From Macrophomina tecta (Eukaryota > Ascomycota > Dothideomycetes > Botryosphaeriales > Botryosphaeriaceae): a stretch of DNA of 64,000 nt. The notes under the pieces are model-generated. The model saw only the letters and a list, made by a program, of their open reading frames with translations, was not told where the DNA came from and did not search any database. The translations under genes were made by a program, and so were the position numbers. The stretch lies in NCBI GenBank assembly GCA_024180945.1, contig JAKSGN010000035.1, positions 3,100,001 through 3,164,000 of the forward strand, read 5' to 3'. Shown here one piece after another: positions 43,001-51,615 of the stretch (the stretch's first letter is position 1; each line of letters opens with the position of its first letter).

Positions 43001-45725
43001 CAGACATCCCAGTAATAAATATATATTTATTATTAAGGGCATATTTATTGTTAAGCTTTTCCATAAGGATAATAATATAGACGCTGCCAATAAATATATA
43101 TTGTTAACTATTAATAATATAGGCCCACTATTTTCCAGCGCCAATTCCCCCAGAGTGTTTCAGATTAAATTGCAGTCTTGTACGCATATTACTGCTTATC
43201 AGGCCTCTAGATAGGAGGTGAACTCCAATGTTTGTAACTCCTAGCAACCGAAACTGCTGCCTCGCCATACCCGTCACGTTGCAAGTACGCAGTTCGTAAT
43301 ACATCAGCGACATATCTCTACACACGACAATGGACGTCAACATATCCTCACTGCCCCAATCCAATGCCCCGTCAAGTTCTTCCTCCGTGGTACCCTCTGA
43401 CAGTGCCTCACAAGTTGCCAGCACACTGTCAGAACCCGAGGCATCGTCAGCTCAGCATACGGTCAAGAGACGGAAACTGAGAGCCACATCAACATGGGAT
43501 CACTTTCGAGAAGCTCAAGGCGACGAGCCACGTACTATGAGCGGGAAATTACTTCACTACTGCACGCGTTGTCGCAATCCATCCTGGTCAACCCACATAT
43601 CTGGCAACGCCCGCTATCATCTCGAGAAGGCTCATCACATACTTGTTCGAGAGGATTCAAAATCTCAAAACAGGCGCCAACTAGCCATCGAAAATGCCTT
43701 CGCAAGAACAACCGGCAAGCGGCTGCAGCAAGTCAGGGAGAATGAGATGAACACTCTACGGAGTGTAATCAATGTCGATGCCTTTCGAGAGGCACAGATG
43801 TTGCTATCCGAACATAAACATTTACCGCTCAACTTCGTAACCTGGCCGGAATACCAGGCACTTCTGGCCGCGATAAACCCTGCCGTTGAAGAGTTCCTAA
43901 CTGATTCCGGTAGCACAGTTGCGGCGGACTTGGATAGGGCCTACGATGCGCATCAACAATCCGTAAAGGAATGGCTAGAACGTGCCCGGAGCCTCGTACA
44001 CATTGCTATGGACGTATGGTCTTCTCCTCAGCGGAAGGCCTATATCGCTGTTCACGCCCAATGGGTTGACGAGGCCTACAAACCTCGGAAAGCATTGCTA
44101 GGGCTACCAAACCTCCGCCGCTCTCACGCCGGCACGGCTATGGCACCTCACTTGATGACGATTATCCGACAGTACCACTTAGCGCCCCGAATCGGCTACT
44201 TCACTGGGGACAATGACGCAAAGAATGACACCTGTCTCCGCCAACTTGCTGTTGAGCTGTCGCAAGAGTACGGCCTTACACTTGACCCAGTGTCCTCTCG
44301 AACGCGGTGTGCCGGCCACATCATTAACTTGTCCCTTCAAGCCTTTCTCTTTGCAACTAGTGAGGACGCTCTGCAGGCCGCAATTGCGCAGGCGCAACAC
44401 GAGGTAAATGATGTAACAGTTGCGGACGCGTTACACGACCAAATTCAGTCGAACACTTGTCACAAGAGTCACGACAGGCGCAAGAAACGCCATGACACTG
44501 CCGGCTGGCGGAGCATCGGCCCAATGGGTAAACTCCACAACATTGCGGTGTTCATCCGTAATTCCACAGTGCGCAACGATGCATGGGATGACATTGCAGA
44601 AAAGGCGCTTGGAATTGACAATATCACCCGTTGGAACTCATGGTTCAAGTTGCTTGATGCGGCTATCAGCCAAGAGGGTCCATTGTCAATATTCCTCAAC
44701 CAATACCACAACGAGCTGGAAGACGACATCCTCACACATGATGATTGGCAAGTACTCAAAATGACTCACGAGTTCTTGCAGCCGTTTTACCAAGCGACCT
44801 TGGAGCAGCAAATGGAGTGGGCATCAATAGATCAGGTGCTAGAGAATATGGATATTCTTTTCATGCAGTTTGAGAATGCCAAGGTAAGCCATGGACGGCT
44901 CGATCGATTACCAGACCTGGACTGATGTTAAAGCAGGGCAAATACGCCAGCAACGCGCGTATGGTTCATTCCATTCACATGGGTTGGTGGGTTCTCTCGA
45001 AGTATTATGAAGAGAGTGACAGAAACCCAATATATGCCACGGCATTATTGCTCCATCCAGAAAAGCGCCGGAGGTACCTTGACCGCCACTGGGCAGAGGA
45101 ATGGAGGCAGACCGCTATTGCTGGTGCACGGCAGCATTGGGCGAAGTACAAGGACCGGCCACTCCCGTCGGAGTCCGCGGCTCGGCTGAACGACGAACGA
45201 CGGGAAGTAACACCGTACGAGCGTATCAAGCAGTCAATGAGTGTCTTGGATGAACCCGGAGATGAGGATGAATTCGAAAAATTCGTCAATTCTCCGCCAA
45301 GACCTATGACGACCAAAACACCGCTTGAATGGTGGTGTCGAGAAGAACAGAGAATTGAGTATCCACGTTTACACCAATTGGCCATTGACATACTAAGTGT
45401 GCCGGCGATGTCCGACGATCCGGAACGGGTATTCTCTTGCGCAAGGCGGACAATTTCTTGGGACAGGGCACGGCTCTCGCCTGATACTATCGAGAAGCTT
45501 CAATGCCTGAGCAACTGGGTGAAGAATGACTTGGTCCGCAAAGTCTACGTGGCAGTAGATGGTAAGGTCATGGATATTGCTGGCGGCAACGACGACATGC
45601 ATGGCGCTTCAGTTTTATATTAATAATTATTGATAAGCTTAGCAATCGATAATAATATTAGGATCTGCCAATGAATACATAAGAATATGTCAATATTATG
45701 TATTTATTTATTATTGGGATGTCTG
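43001..45725 (+). mobile_element. hAT-type DNA transposon
   Basis: Inverted termini read CAGACATCCCAGTAATAAAT on the left (43001) and the inverse of CAGACATCCCAATAATAAAT on the right (to 45725), with AT-rich subterminal sequence on both sides (reiterated ATAAATATATATT and similar words). A single hAT transposase gene fills the interior. The expected 8-bp target duplication is not seen, so one flank may have been rearranged after insertion. Confidence 0.82.
43330..45623 (+). CDS. hAT-family transposase with BED zinc finger
   Basis: Exons 43330-44883 and 44934-45623 (intron 50 nt, GTAAGC...AAG; CAG three bases later is an in-frame alternative) give 747 aa without a stop. After a Ser-rich leader comes a BED-like finger: WDHFREA, then CTRCRNPSW and HLEKAHH. 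The RNase H-like core shows AMDVWSSPQRKAYIAVHAQW (first Asp) and GYFTGDNDAKNDT (second Asp), then RCAGHIINL, and near the end the hATC dimerisation region LSVPAMSDDPERVFSCARR with the conserved Glu. All expected catalytic residues appear present, so this copy may code for an active enzyme, unlike the other transposons in the window. It probably entered after the RIP that hit its neighbours. Confidence 0.9.
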
Positions 45726-48112
45726 GCTACGACAAAATCCGATTCTGCGGAAACCAAGCTCGGATCGACGGCCTGCAGTTCTTCTGGATTGACACTTGTT
45801 GCATCGACAAGCGTAACAACACCGAACTTTCAGCGGCCATAAACTCCATGTTTCGCTGGTACCGCGACGCCACTCGGTGCTATGTGTATCTCTCGGATGT
45901 CCCCGACCCCCGAGATCCTGCGTCCGTGGCAGAGTCAGCTTTTCCGAACAGCCGATGGTTCCGGCGGGGCTGGACGCTTCAAGAACTCGTAGCGCCGTCG
46001 TCGGTTCAGTTCTTTTCTCGGCACAGCGAGTGCCTGGGAAGTAAGAAGTCGCGAGAGCGACAGATTCATCAAATAACTGGCATTGCGATCGAAGCTCTTC
46101 GGGGGAACGCTTTGTCACACTTCAGTACGGATGAGAGGCTATCGTGGGCAGCAAAACGTCAGACGACAGTCGAAGAGGATGCGGCGTACTGCCTCCTAGG
46201 CATTTTCGACATCCAAATGCCGCTCATCTACGGAGAGGGACGGCAAAAGGCTTTAGATCGGCTTCAGAGGAAGATACGGAAGTCTCTAGGGGGACCGACA
46301 GTCCCGAACCAAGCAGCGTGGATCGTCCCATTTGAGAGGAACCCGCGCTTTACCGGTCGCAAACGCCAGCTTGCTCAGCTAGAAGGCATGCTGTTCGCCA
46401 AGGACTATACCGCAAAGGCTGCTGTCGTGGGACTCGGCGGCGTGGGGAAGACACAGCTTACGCTCGAGTTCCTCTTCCAAACAAAAGACAAGCACTCGGA
46501 TCGCTCCATCATATGGATACCGGCCACCAATGCCGAAAGTCTGCATCAAGGGTACCTCGACGCGGCGCAGCAACTTGGCGTACCCGGGTGGGAGGACGAG
46601 AAGGAGGATGTCAAAAGACTGGTGCAGAGGCACCTAGGTAAAGAGAGCACAGGCCGGTGGCTGCTGGTCTTCGATAACGCGGATGACATCGACATGTGGA
46701 TCGCCAAGGCCAGATCTGGGCTGCAGGCCGGGCAAGGATCACGGCCTTTGATCGACTACCTCCCGAAGAGCAAGCAAGGGGCCATTCTGTTCACGACGCG
46801 CGACAGGAGGCTCGCAGTCAAGCTTGCGCAACAGAACGTCATAGAGGTTCCGGAAATGGGGGAAGACGCTGCAGCTCAGTTGTTAGAGAAGTGCCTGGTC
46901 GATTCGAGGCTCGTCCAACGTCGGCAGGACACAAGCGCCCTGCTTCTACAGCTCACTTACCTCCCCCTAGCTATTGTCCAGGCAGCAGCGTACATCAACG
47001 AAAACGGAATAGAGAGCGCAGACTATCTCTCACTCCTGCTAGACCAGGAAGAGGAAGTCATCCACCTTCTCAGCGAGGAATTCGAGGAGGACGGGAGATA
47101 TCGAAATGTGAAGAACCCAGTAGCCACAACATGGCTGATTTCCTTCGAGCAGGTCCGGCAGCGTGATCCGCTTGCAGCCGAATACCTATCGTTCATGGCC
47201 TGCGTGGAGCCAAAGGACATACCGCAGTCTCTTCTTCCACCAGGACCAACGCGGAAGAAGGAGACAGAGGCTATTGGGACGCTTAGTGCCTATTCCTTCA
47301 TTACCAAACGGCCGATAGATATGGCCCTCGATCTCCATCAGCTGGTGCATCTGGTAACCCGCAACTGGCTCCGCGAGGAAAAGCGGCTCAGCCAGTCGAC
47401 AGAGAGAGCTATTATGCGCCTAGAGGAGGTCTTCCCAAACAACAGCCATGAGAACAGAGTTCTCTGGAGAACTTATCTGACGCACGTTCACTACGTGTTA
47501 GAGTCTGATCTCATCGACAAAAATGGAAAAGCCAGGATGAATCTTATGTGGCGATATGCAATGTGTCTTTACCAGGACGGCCGATGGGATGAGGCAGAGA
47601 CTCCAATCACAGAAGTTCTCAATATGCACAAGAGAGTGCTGGGAGCGGATGATCCAGACACGCTGACCAGCATGGCCAATCTAGCGTCGACGTACTGGAA
47701 TCAAGGCCGGTGGGAGGCAGCGGAAGAGCTAGGAGTGCAAGTAATGGAGACTCGCAAGAAGAAGCTAGGAGCGGATCATCCAGACACGCTAACCAGCATG
47801 GCCAATCTAGCGTCGACGTACCGGAATCAAGGCCGGTGGGAGGCAGCGGAAGAGCTAGGAGTGCAAGTAATGGAGACTCGCAAGAAGAAGCTAGGAGCGG
47901 ATCATCCACATACGCTGACCAGCATGAACAATCTGGCCTTTACATGGAAAGGTCAAGGAAGAGTTGTAAAGGCTACGAGCCTTATGAACGAATGTGTGCA
48001 GCGTCGGCAACGCGTACTAGGAGTTAATCATCCCGACCTTATCTCTTCTTCTAAAGCGCTAGCTGAATGGGAAGCGGAACAAGTAGGGTTAGCAGCTCAG
48101 CCTCAAGTGTAG
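45698..48112 (+). CDS. NLR-like protein: HET (N-truncated), NB-ARC, TPR
   Basis: Intracellular receptor of the fungal STAND/NLR class, usually linked to heterokaryon incompatibility and cell death. The 804-aa frame starts at an ATG inside the right end of the hAT element (45698; next ATG 45719). The HET domain lacks its first motif (the usual SHTWG region) and begins at GYDKIRFCGNQA, continuing FFWIDTCCIDKRNNTELSAA and RWFRRGWTLQELVAP. NB-ARC starts at NPRFTGRKRQL, P-loop GLGGVGKT at 46430-46453 and Walker B LLVFDNADD near 46670; YLPLA stands for the GLPLA motif. The C-terminus holds kinesin-light-chain-type TPRs of 42 aa (LASTYWNQGRWEAAEELG). Full-length relatives have about 50 more N-terminal residues, so this is a truncated gene, possibly still translated. 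It shares NB-ARC/TPR layout and 3' flank with the gene at 51616. Confidence 0.88.
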   Translation: MYLFIIGMSGYDKIRFCGNQARIDGLQFFWIDTCCIDKRNNTELSAAINSMFRWYRDATRCYVYLSDVPDPRDPASVAESAFPNSRWFRRGWTLQELVAPSSVQFFSRHSECLGSKKSRERQIHQITGIAIEALRGNALSHFSTDERLSWAAKRQTTVEEDAAYCLLGIFDIQMPLIYGEGRQKALDRLQRKIRKSLGGPTVPNQAAWIVPFERNPRFTGRKRQLAQLEGMLFAKDYTAKAAVVGLGGVGKTQLTLEFLFQTKDKHSDRSIIWIPATNAESLHQGYLDAAQQLGVPGWEDEKEDVKRLVQRHLGKESTGRWLLVFDNADDIDMWIAKARSGLQAGQGSRPLIDYLPKSKQGAILFTTRDRRLAVKLAQQNVIEVPEMGEDAAAQLLEKCLVDSRLVQRRQDTSALLLQLTYLPLAIVQAAAYINENGIESADYLSLLLDQEEEVIHLLSEEFEEDGRYRNVKNPVATTWLISFEQVRQRDPLAAEYLSFMACVEPKDIPQSLLPPGPTRKKETEAIGTLSAYSFITKRPIDMALDLHQLVHLVTRNWLREEKRLSQSTERAIMRLEEVFPNNSHENRVLWRTYLTHVHYVLESDLIDKNGKARMNLMWRYAMCLYQDGRWDEAETPITEVLNMHKRVLGADDPDTLTSMANLASTYWNQGRWEAAEELGVQVMETRKKKLGADHPDTLTSMANLASTYRNQGRWEAAEELGVQVMETRKKKLGADHPHTLTSMNNLAFTWKGQGRVVKATSLMNECVQRRQRVLGVNHPDLISSSKALAEWEAEQVGLAAQPQV
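47643..47990 (+). repeat. 126-bp tandem repeats coding for TPR motifs
   Basis: GAGCGGATGATCC/GAGCGGATCATCC recurs at 47643, 47769 and 47895, exactly 126 bp apart. The first two units differ at only a few bases over their length. The third is similar at its start and then diverges. Confidence 0.9.
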
Positions 48113-48544
48113 CTGAAAAAGGATAGCACTCAGTGACCATGAATTGAGCCTCTATACAAATACTAGAGTCGGACGATTTCTTTTGCTAGTAAGTAACGAG
48201 TAGTGTTCACCCGTTTACATTAAGGTATGTATTTCCGCAGCGCGATTGTATTGGTCAGATGTGCCATCGATCAAGACCGATATGGAGATTCAGCCCAGGG
48301 TTCTGTTTCTACATTCATGGATTTTCCGCTTTAATTTAAAGGAAACTTAGATTTTATCAGCCACAGATGTTACAGCCATAGGCTCAGTAGAAAAGACAGT
48401 AATTTTTACCCACATATCATTACGCTGTAAAATAATTAGTCTATGCCTAATCGTAATCCACTAGCCCGAATAGGTATATCGGTCTAATTGGATGTACCTC
48501 CCTATGTAACGAACTTTGATACCATGCCAGACATACAGTCGACG
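48113..48544. other. 3' flank of the HET-type NLR
   Basis: No coding signal. Scattered similarity to 54609-54880, for example the AATTAG blocks followed by ATGCCTAATCGTA and ATGACTAGTCGTA. Confidence 0.45.
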
Positions 48545-48845
48545 AAGGCTTCTTAGTATCTTAATGCGATTAAAGTGCTCGGGCTAGACCCTTTTATAAG
48601 ATTTAGAAGCAGTAAGAGATTGGCGTTAGTGCTGTGGTGAAGAAATCCTATCGCGTGATGCTGCTTCACTCTGCCAAAAACAGGCGAGAGACAGCCATGC
48701 TGAGGCAAACTTCCGAATAGAACGAGTTGCAGATGCCAAATAGTAGCCATAGAGCATATCTTATATAAAGCTATGCAAGTATCAACGTGTGTGCGGATTT
48801 TGGATTGCTATGAAGTGAAGGTACCTCGTATTCGGTTGGGCGCAC
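48545..48845 (+). repeat. Duplicated 3' flank, copy 1
   Basis: Matches 54880-55185 in order: TTTTAGAAG/TTTAGAAGC then AGAGATTG, GAAGAAATCCTAT/GGAGAAATCCTAT, CAGGCGA, GCCATGCT, AGCTATAAGAATATCA/AGCTATGCAAGTATCA, GTGTGCGGATTTT and CACAGGGA/CGCAGGGA. It lies at the same distance (about 0.4 kb) behind its NLR gene as copy 2. Confidence 0.75.
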
Positions 48846-49782
48846 AGGGATGTTCGGCACGCAGGGGGGGAGGTTATGCCTTCTATTTCCAGGATTGAAA
48901 AGTTCTGACAGAGTGCCCGACCGCTTGACTAGCGATCGGTATCAGGGGCGAGGCCGGAGAAAATCTTCGTGGCAACTATTCCGTTTGTCCACTAGATTCG
49001 GAAGAAGACCACTTCTTCTAGAGAGCAGACGTACCACCAACCCGGCAGGACCACATTAACCAATGAGGCACCGGGGAAACTAGGCGCGACGGCTAAATAC
49101 CGCTTCTTTAAGGTTTAATTTTTCCTCATTTGTGGAGGTCCCTGATATGATCCGATGGCCCAGTCGCCCCGTGAAATTATGGTTAAACTATGGTGGCCTG
49201 AATAAGCAAACGCACACATTGGAGCTAAAGCAACATGGCAGTAGTCTTTCTCCCCATTAGCCGAGTCAGACTTTTCCGCATCGTCTTCGACTTTGATTGA
49301 TCTGTCAGGAGACTTCATAGAGTCTTACCGCAAGTCAGACATCTACTTCCAGAAAAGTGGAGGCTTTGCCAAGGATTAGCAGGGCATTTCTCCGGCTGTC
49401 CAGCACGTCTAATGCTTTCACACATGCCGGTACCGGGAAGCTTTGACGAGCATGAGCGCCGTGCATGTTTCACTCCAGATCATGCCAGCCTTATTCACTG
49501 CAGGGCGGTCTCATAAGCGAGTCCTGACGCGGAATCGTTCCGCCATGGGAGAGATCAATGTCGTGCAACTCCCCAGGAAGTTAAATAGAGCCTCCTGCTA
49601 TGCGTTTTCAGCAACCCCCTCCAAGCACCATCCTCCATCCTTGCCAGCAAACCGGTCCTCAGCCTCCACTGAACGAATTAGAAGTCAGTCAGCCCGACCT
49701 GCGCAGTCGTCCTCACAGCAACATCTTACTCATCATCACGTCTTCGCAAAAATAGATCCCGTACACCGACCGACTTGTCAAA
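48846..49782. other. Intergenic before the secreted protein gene
   Basis: No gene supported. The last 250 bases are C/T and A-rich with CAAC and CATC words ahead of the ATG at 49783, as in many fungal promoters. Confidence 0.4.
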
Positions 49783-50092
49783 ATGCGTTTCTCCGTCGCC
49801 TCCGTCATTGCCGTCCTCGCCGTCTCGGCCTCAGCCAGCACGCTGGACATCTCCAGCCGTTGCGCTGACAAGCAGGGTGTGTGGGTGTGGTCTTGCAAAA
49901 ACGCCGACATGGCCGAGTGGACCTGCGGCACCCGCTTCTCTGGCGGTGCCGTCGCGTGCAGCAACTGTCAGGCATTGGGCACGGCGGGCCAGTTCAACTG
50001 CGATTGTGAGTTTGTCCCTCTCTGCTTGTTTTTGACATTCGTTATGAAGAAAGGGCGTGAGTTGAGGACCTCGAGGCTAATTGTACTTAGAA
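49783..50092 (+). CDS. Small cysteine-rich secreted protein, effector-like
   Basis: The ATG at 49783 follows a CAAA context. The first 17-18 residues MRFSVASVIAVLAVSASA form a clear signal peptide. The mature part of about 56 aa has six Cys (27, 38, 48, 59, 62, 73) and ends NCD. The exon stops at 50005 with a GTGAGT donor in phase 1. The first good acceptor (50089-50090, TTAG) adds AA, so the leftover T plus AA makes the TAA stop exactly at the junction. This gives 74 aa. If the intron is kept the frame runs on to 50110 as hydrophobic, unlikely protein. No named family recognised; even cysteine number and size fit an apoplastic effector or antimicrobial-type protein. It sits between two NLR genes, which may be chance. 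Confidence 0.75.
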
Positions 50093-50163
50093 ATCTGTCT
50101 ATAACAGTATGATGGTCACGGCAGCAGATGAGGGAGCTCGTGGCGTACAGGCGGTAGCGGAGG

Positions 50164-50281
50164 CGTTGGAATAGTCACGTGTATATAGCTTCTGCCACGT
50201 ATAGTCTATGCAGGGGAGGATAAAAGGCCACTCCACGGCCTCTCGCTTCCAACACCATGCCAACCTATGCTGATTCAACGC
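50164..50281 (+). repeat. 147-bp LTR family, copy J1, diverged
   Basis: A shortened copy from GTTGGAATAGTCACGTG through GGATAAAAGGCCACTCC to ATGCTGATTCAACG, directly abutting copy J2 in inverted orientation. Confidence 0.65.
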
Positions 50282-50430
50282 TGTTGGAACAGGTGCAGTG
50301 ACACCTTATTCAGTAGTGATGGGATGAATTGGCATGTTGTTGGAGGAGGGCGGCCCCGGAGTGGCCTCTTATCCTCTCCCGAATAGTGTACACTTGGCAG
50401 AAGCAAAAAAAAAAAACGTGATGTTCTAAC
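50282..50430 (-). repeat. 147-bp LTR family, copy J2, inverted
   Basis: A 149-bp copy from TGTTGGAACAGGTG to CGTGATGTTCTAACA, with an A-run near its end. With J1 it forms a head-to-head inverted pair of about 270 bp that could fold into a hairpin. Confidence 0.75.
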
Positions 50431-50452
50431 AGGTCTGTATCCATTCGGCCCA

Positions 50453-51061
50453 GACTAGGTACTCGGAGGGATCCAGAAGCCACTAGCCGAGCTTCGTATT
50501 CCTCCGAAAGGCGAAGTGGATGCGGGTTCTTGTCCACGAGGCGATGAACCCCAGACACCAGTGACGTCAGAGGCCCTCACTTTGCTACATGAACACATCG
50601 AAAAAGACGCCCACACGCTTAATGGCCCGAGCAGACGACGCCTGCGGAAGCTGGCGGATGCTGCTCATAAATCCTTTGCCGAACGGGCCCTCCTTCTTGA
50701 GGAGAACCAACTATTGCTCCAAGAGAACAAAGAAAGCAAACGTCGCAAATCCACCAAGTCAACAATGGTAGTGAAGGCGAAAGTAATGAGCTATGGCGAC
50801 ACTATTGAGGCACAAGCCAAGTGTGCTGCCGAAGATGCTGTCAAAGAAGTCGCGGCAGCTAAAGGAAAACGTGGTCGGAAGCGCAAAGGCCCCGTCCCAG
50901 CGGGTGCGAAGGCTAAAAAGGCACGGAGGGGTGGAGCGGAAGTTGCGGAGGATGAGCCTGCCGCGGCAGGAATGGAGAATTACTGCTCTATCCTCCAGTT
51001 CCAATACCGTTGTTTCATAAGACGGGAATATTCATACAGTCGTCGCGAGTCGTCACGGTAG
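50453..51061 (+). pseudogene. C-terminal remnant of a pogo/Fot-type transposase
   Basis: The open frame begins after a TAG near 50457 and has no ATG at its start. It reads VLGGIQKPLAELRIPPKGE, then a helical LRKLADAAHKSFAERALLLE and NQLLLQENKESKRRKSTKS, and a Lys/Arg-rich tail with KAKVMSYGDTIEAQAKCAAE. This succession (leucine-rich helix, NxEsxxR, then KARVLSYEDI-like motif and basic tail) is what I know from the end of fungal DDE_1 (pogo/Fot/Tan) transposases. The catalytic domain is absent; the LTR pair J1/J2 lies where it would begin. Confidence 0.6.
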
Positions 51062-51615
51062 TGGGGATTAGTATGCGTCGCATTCTCAGCTTCATAGAAG
51101 AGGAATTGCAATAAATACCTCTTGGTACCCCCAGCGTAGTGGATATAATGCTAATGATACTCAGGTAGACACGTGGCCAAGCGCACCTCCTATCATATAA
51201 ACCACGCCCATTACACCACACAGGGCCCTCGTAGTTAGCTGCTTAATTGATTCCGTGAATAATATGCACGAACCTCCCACCCCTGCCCACTAACGGCAAT
51301 CGACCCTCTTGATGCGGAAGGCGCTAATGCATGTCAGCACACAGCCACTTTCAGCCTTCCACCCAGAGCCCCCATGCCAAGAGCGGAGCTGACGCGAACG
51401 GATCGACAGCCAGTTAGATGTCCATTGATAGCGCCCGGGCGGGGACGTGAAGCGCAAGGCTGGGGAGAAGCCACTGCGGTGTTGGCCGCGACGAGGCTGA
51501 GCGGGGCAGTTGATAAGGGCCCTGCCTCGCCGCCTTCGGTGCCAGTTTGCATCAATCTACTGTTGAAGGAAGCTCTGGCCCAATTTTCGCACGTTGTGAC
51601 TGACACCCAACCAAG
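51062..51615. other. Intergenic, promoter side of the PNP-type NLR
   Basis: No coding unit. TATATAAAC-like sequence at about 51195-51205 and GC-rich sequence from 51370 on lead to the ATG at 51616. Confidence 0.4.

Noticed and set aside
47619..47909. Repetitive minus-strand frame with LLALLALPLPPTGL units
   Set aside because: It is the antisense reading of the TPR-coding tandem repeat.
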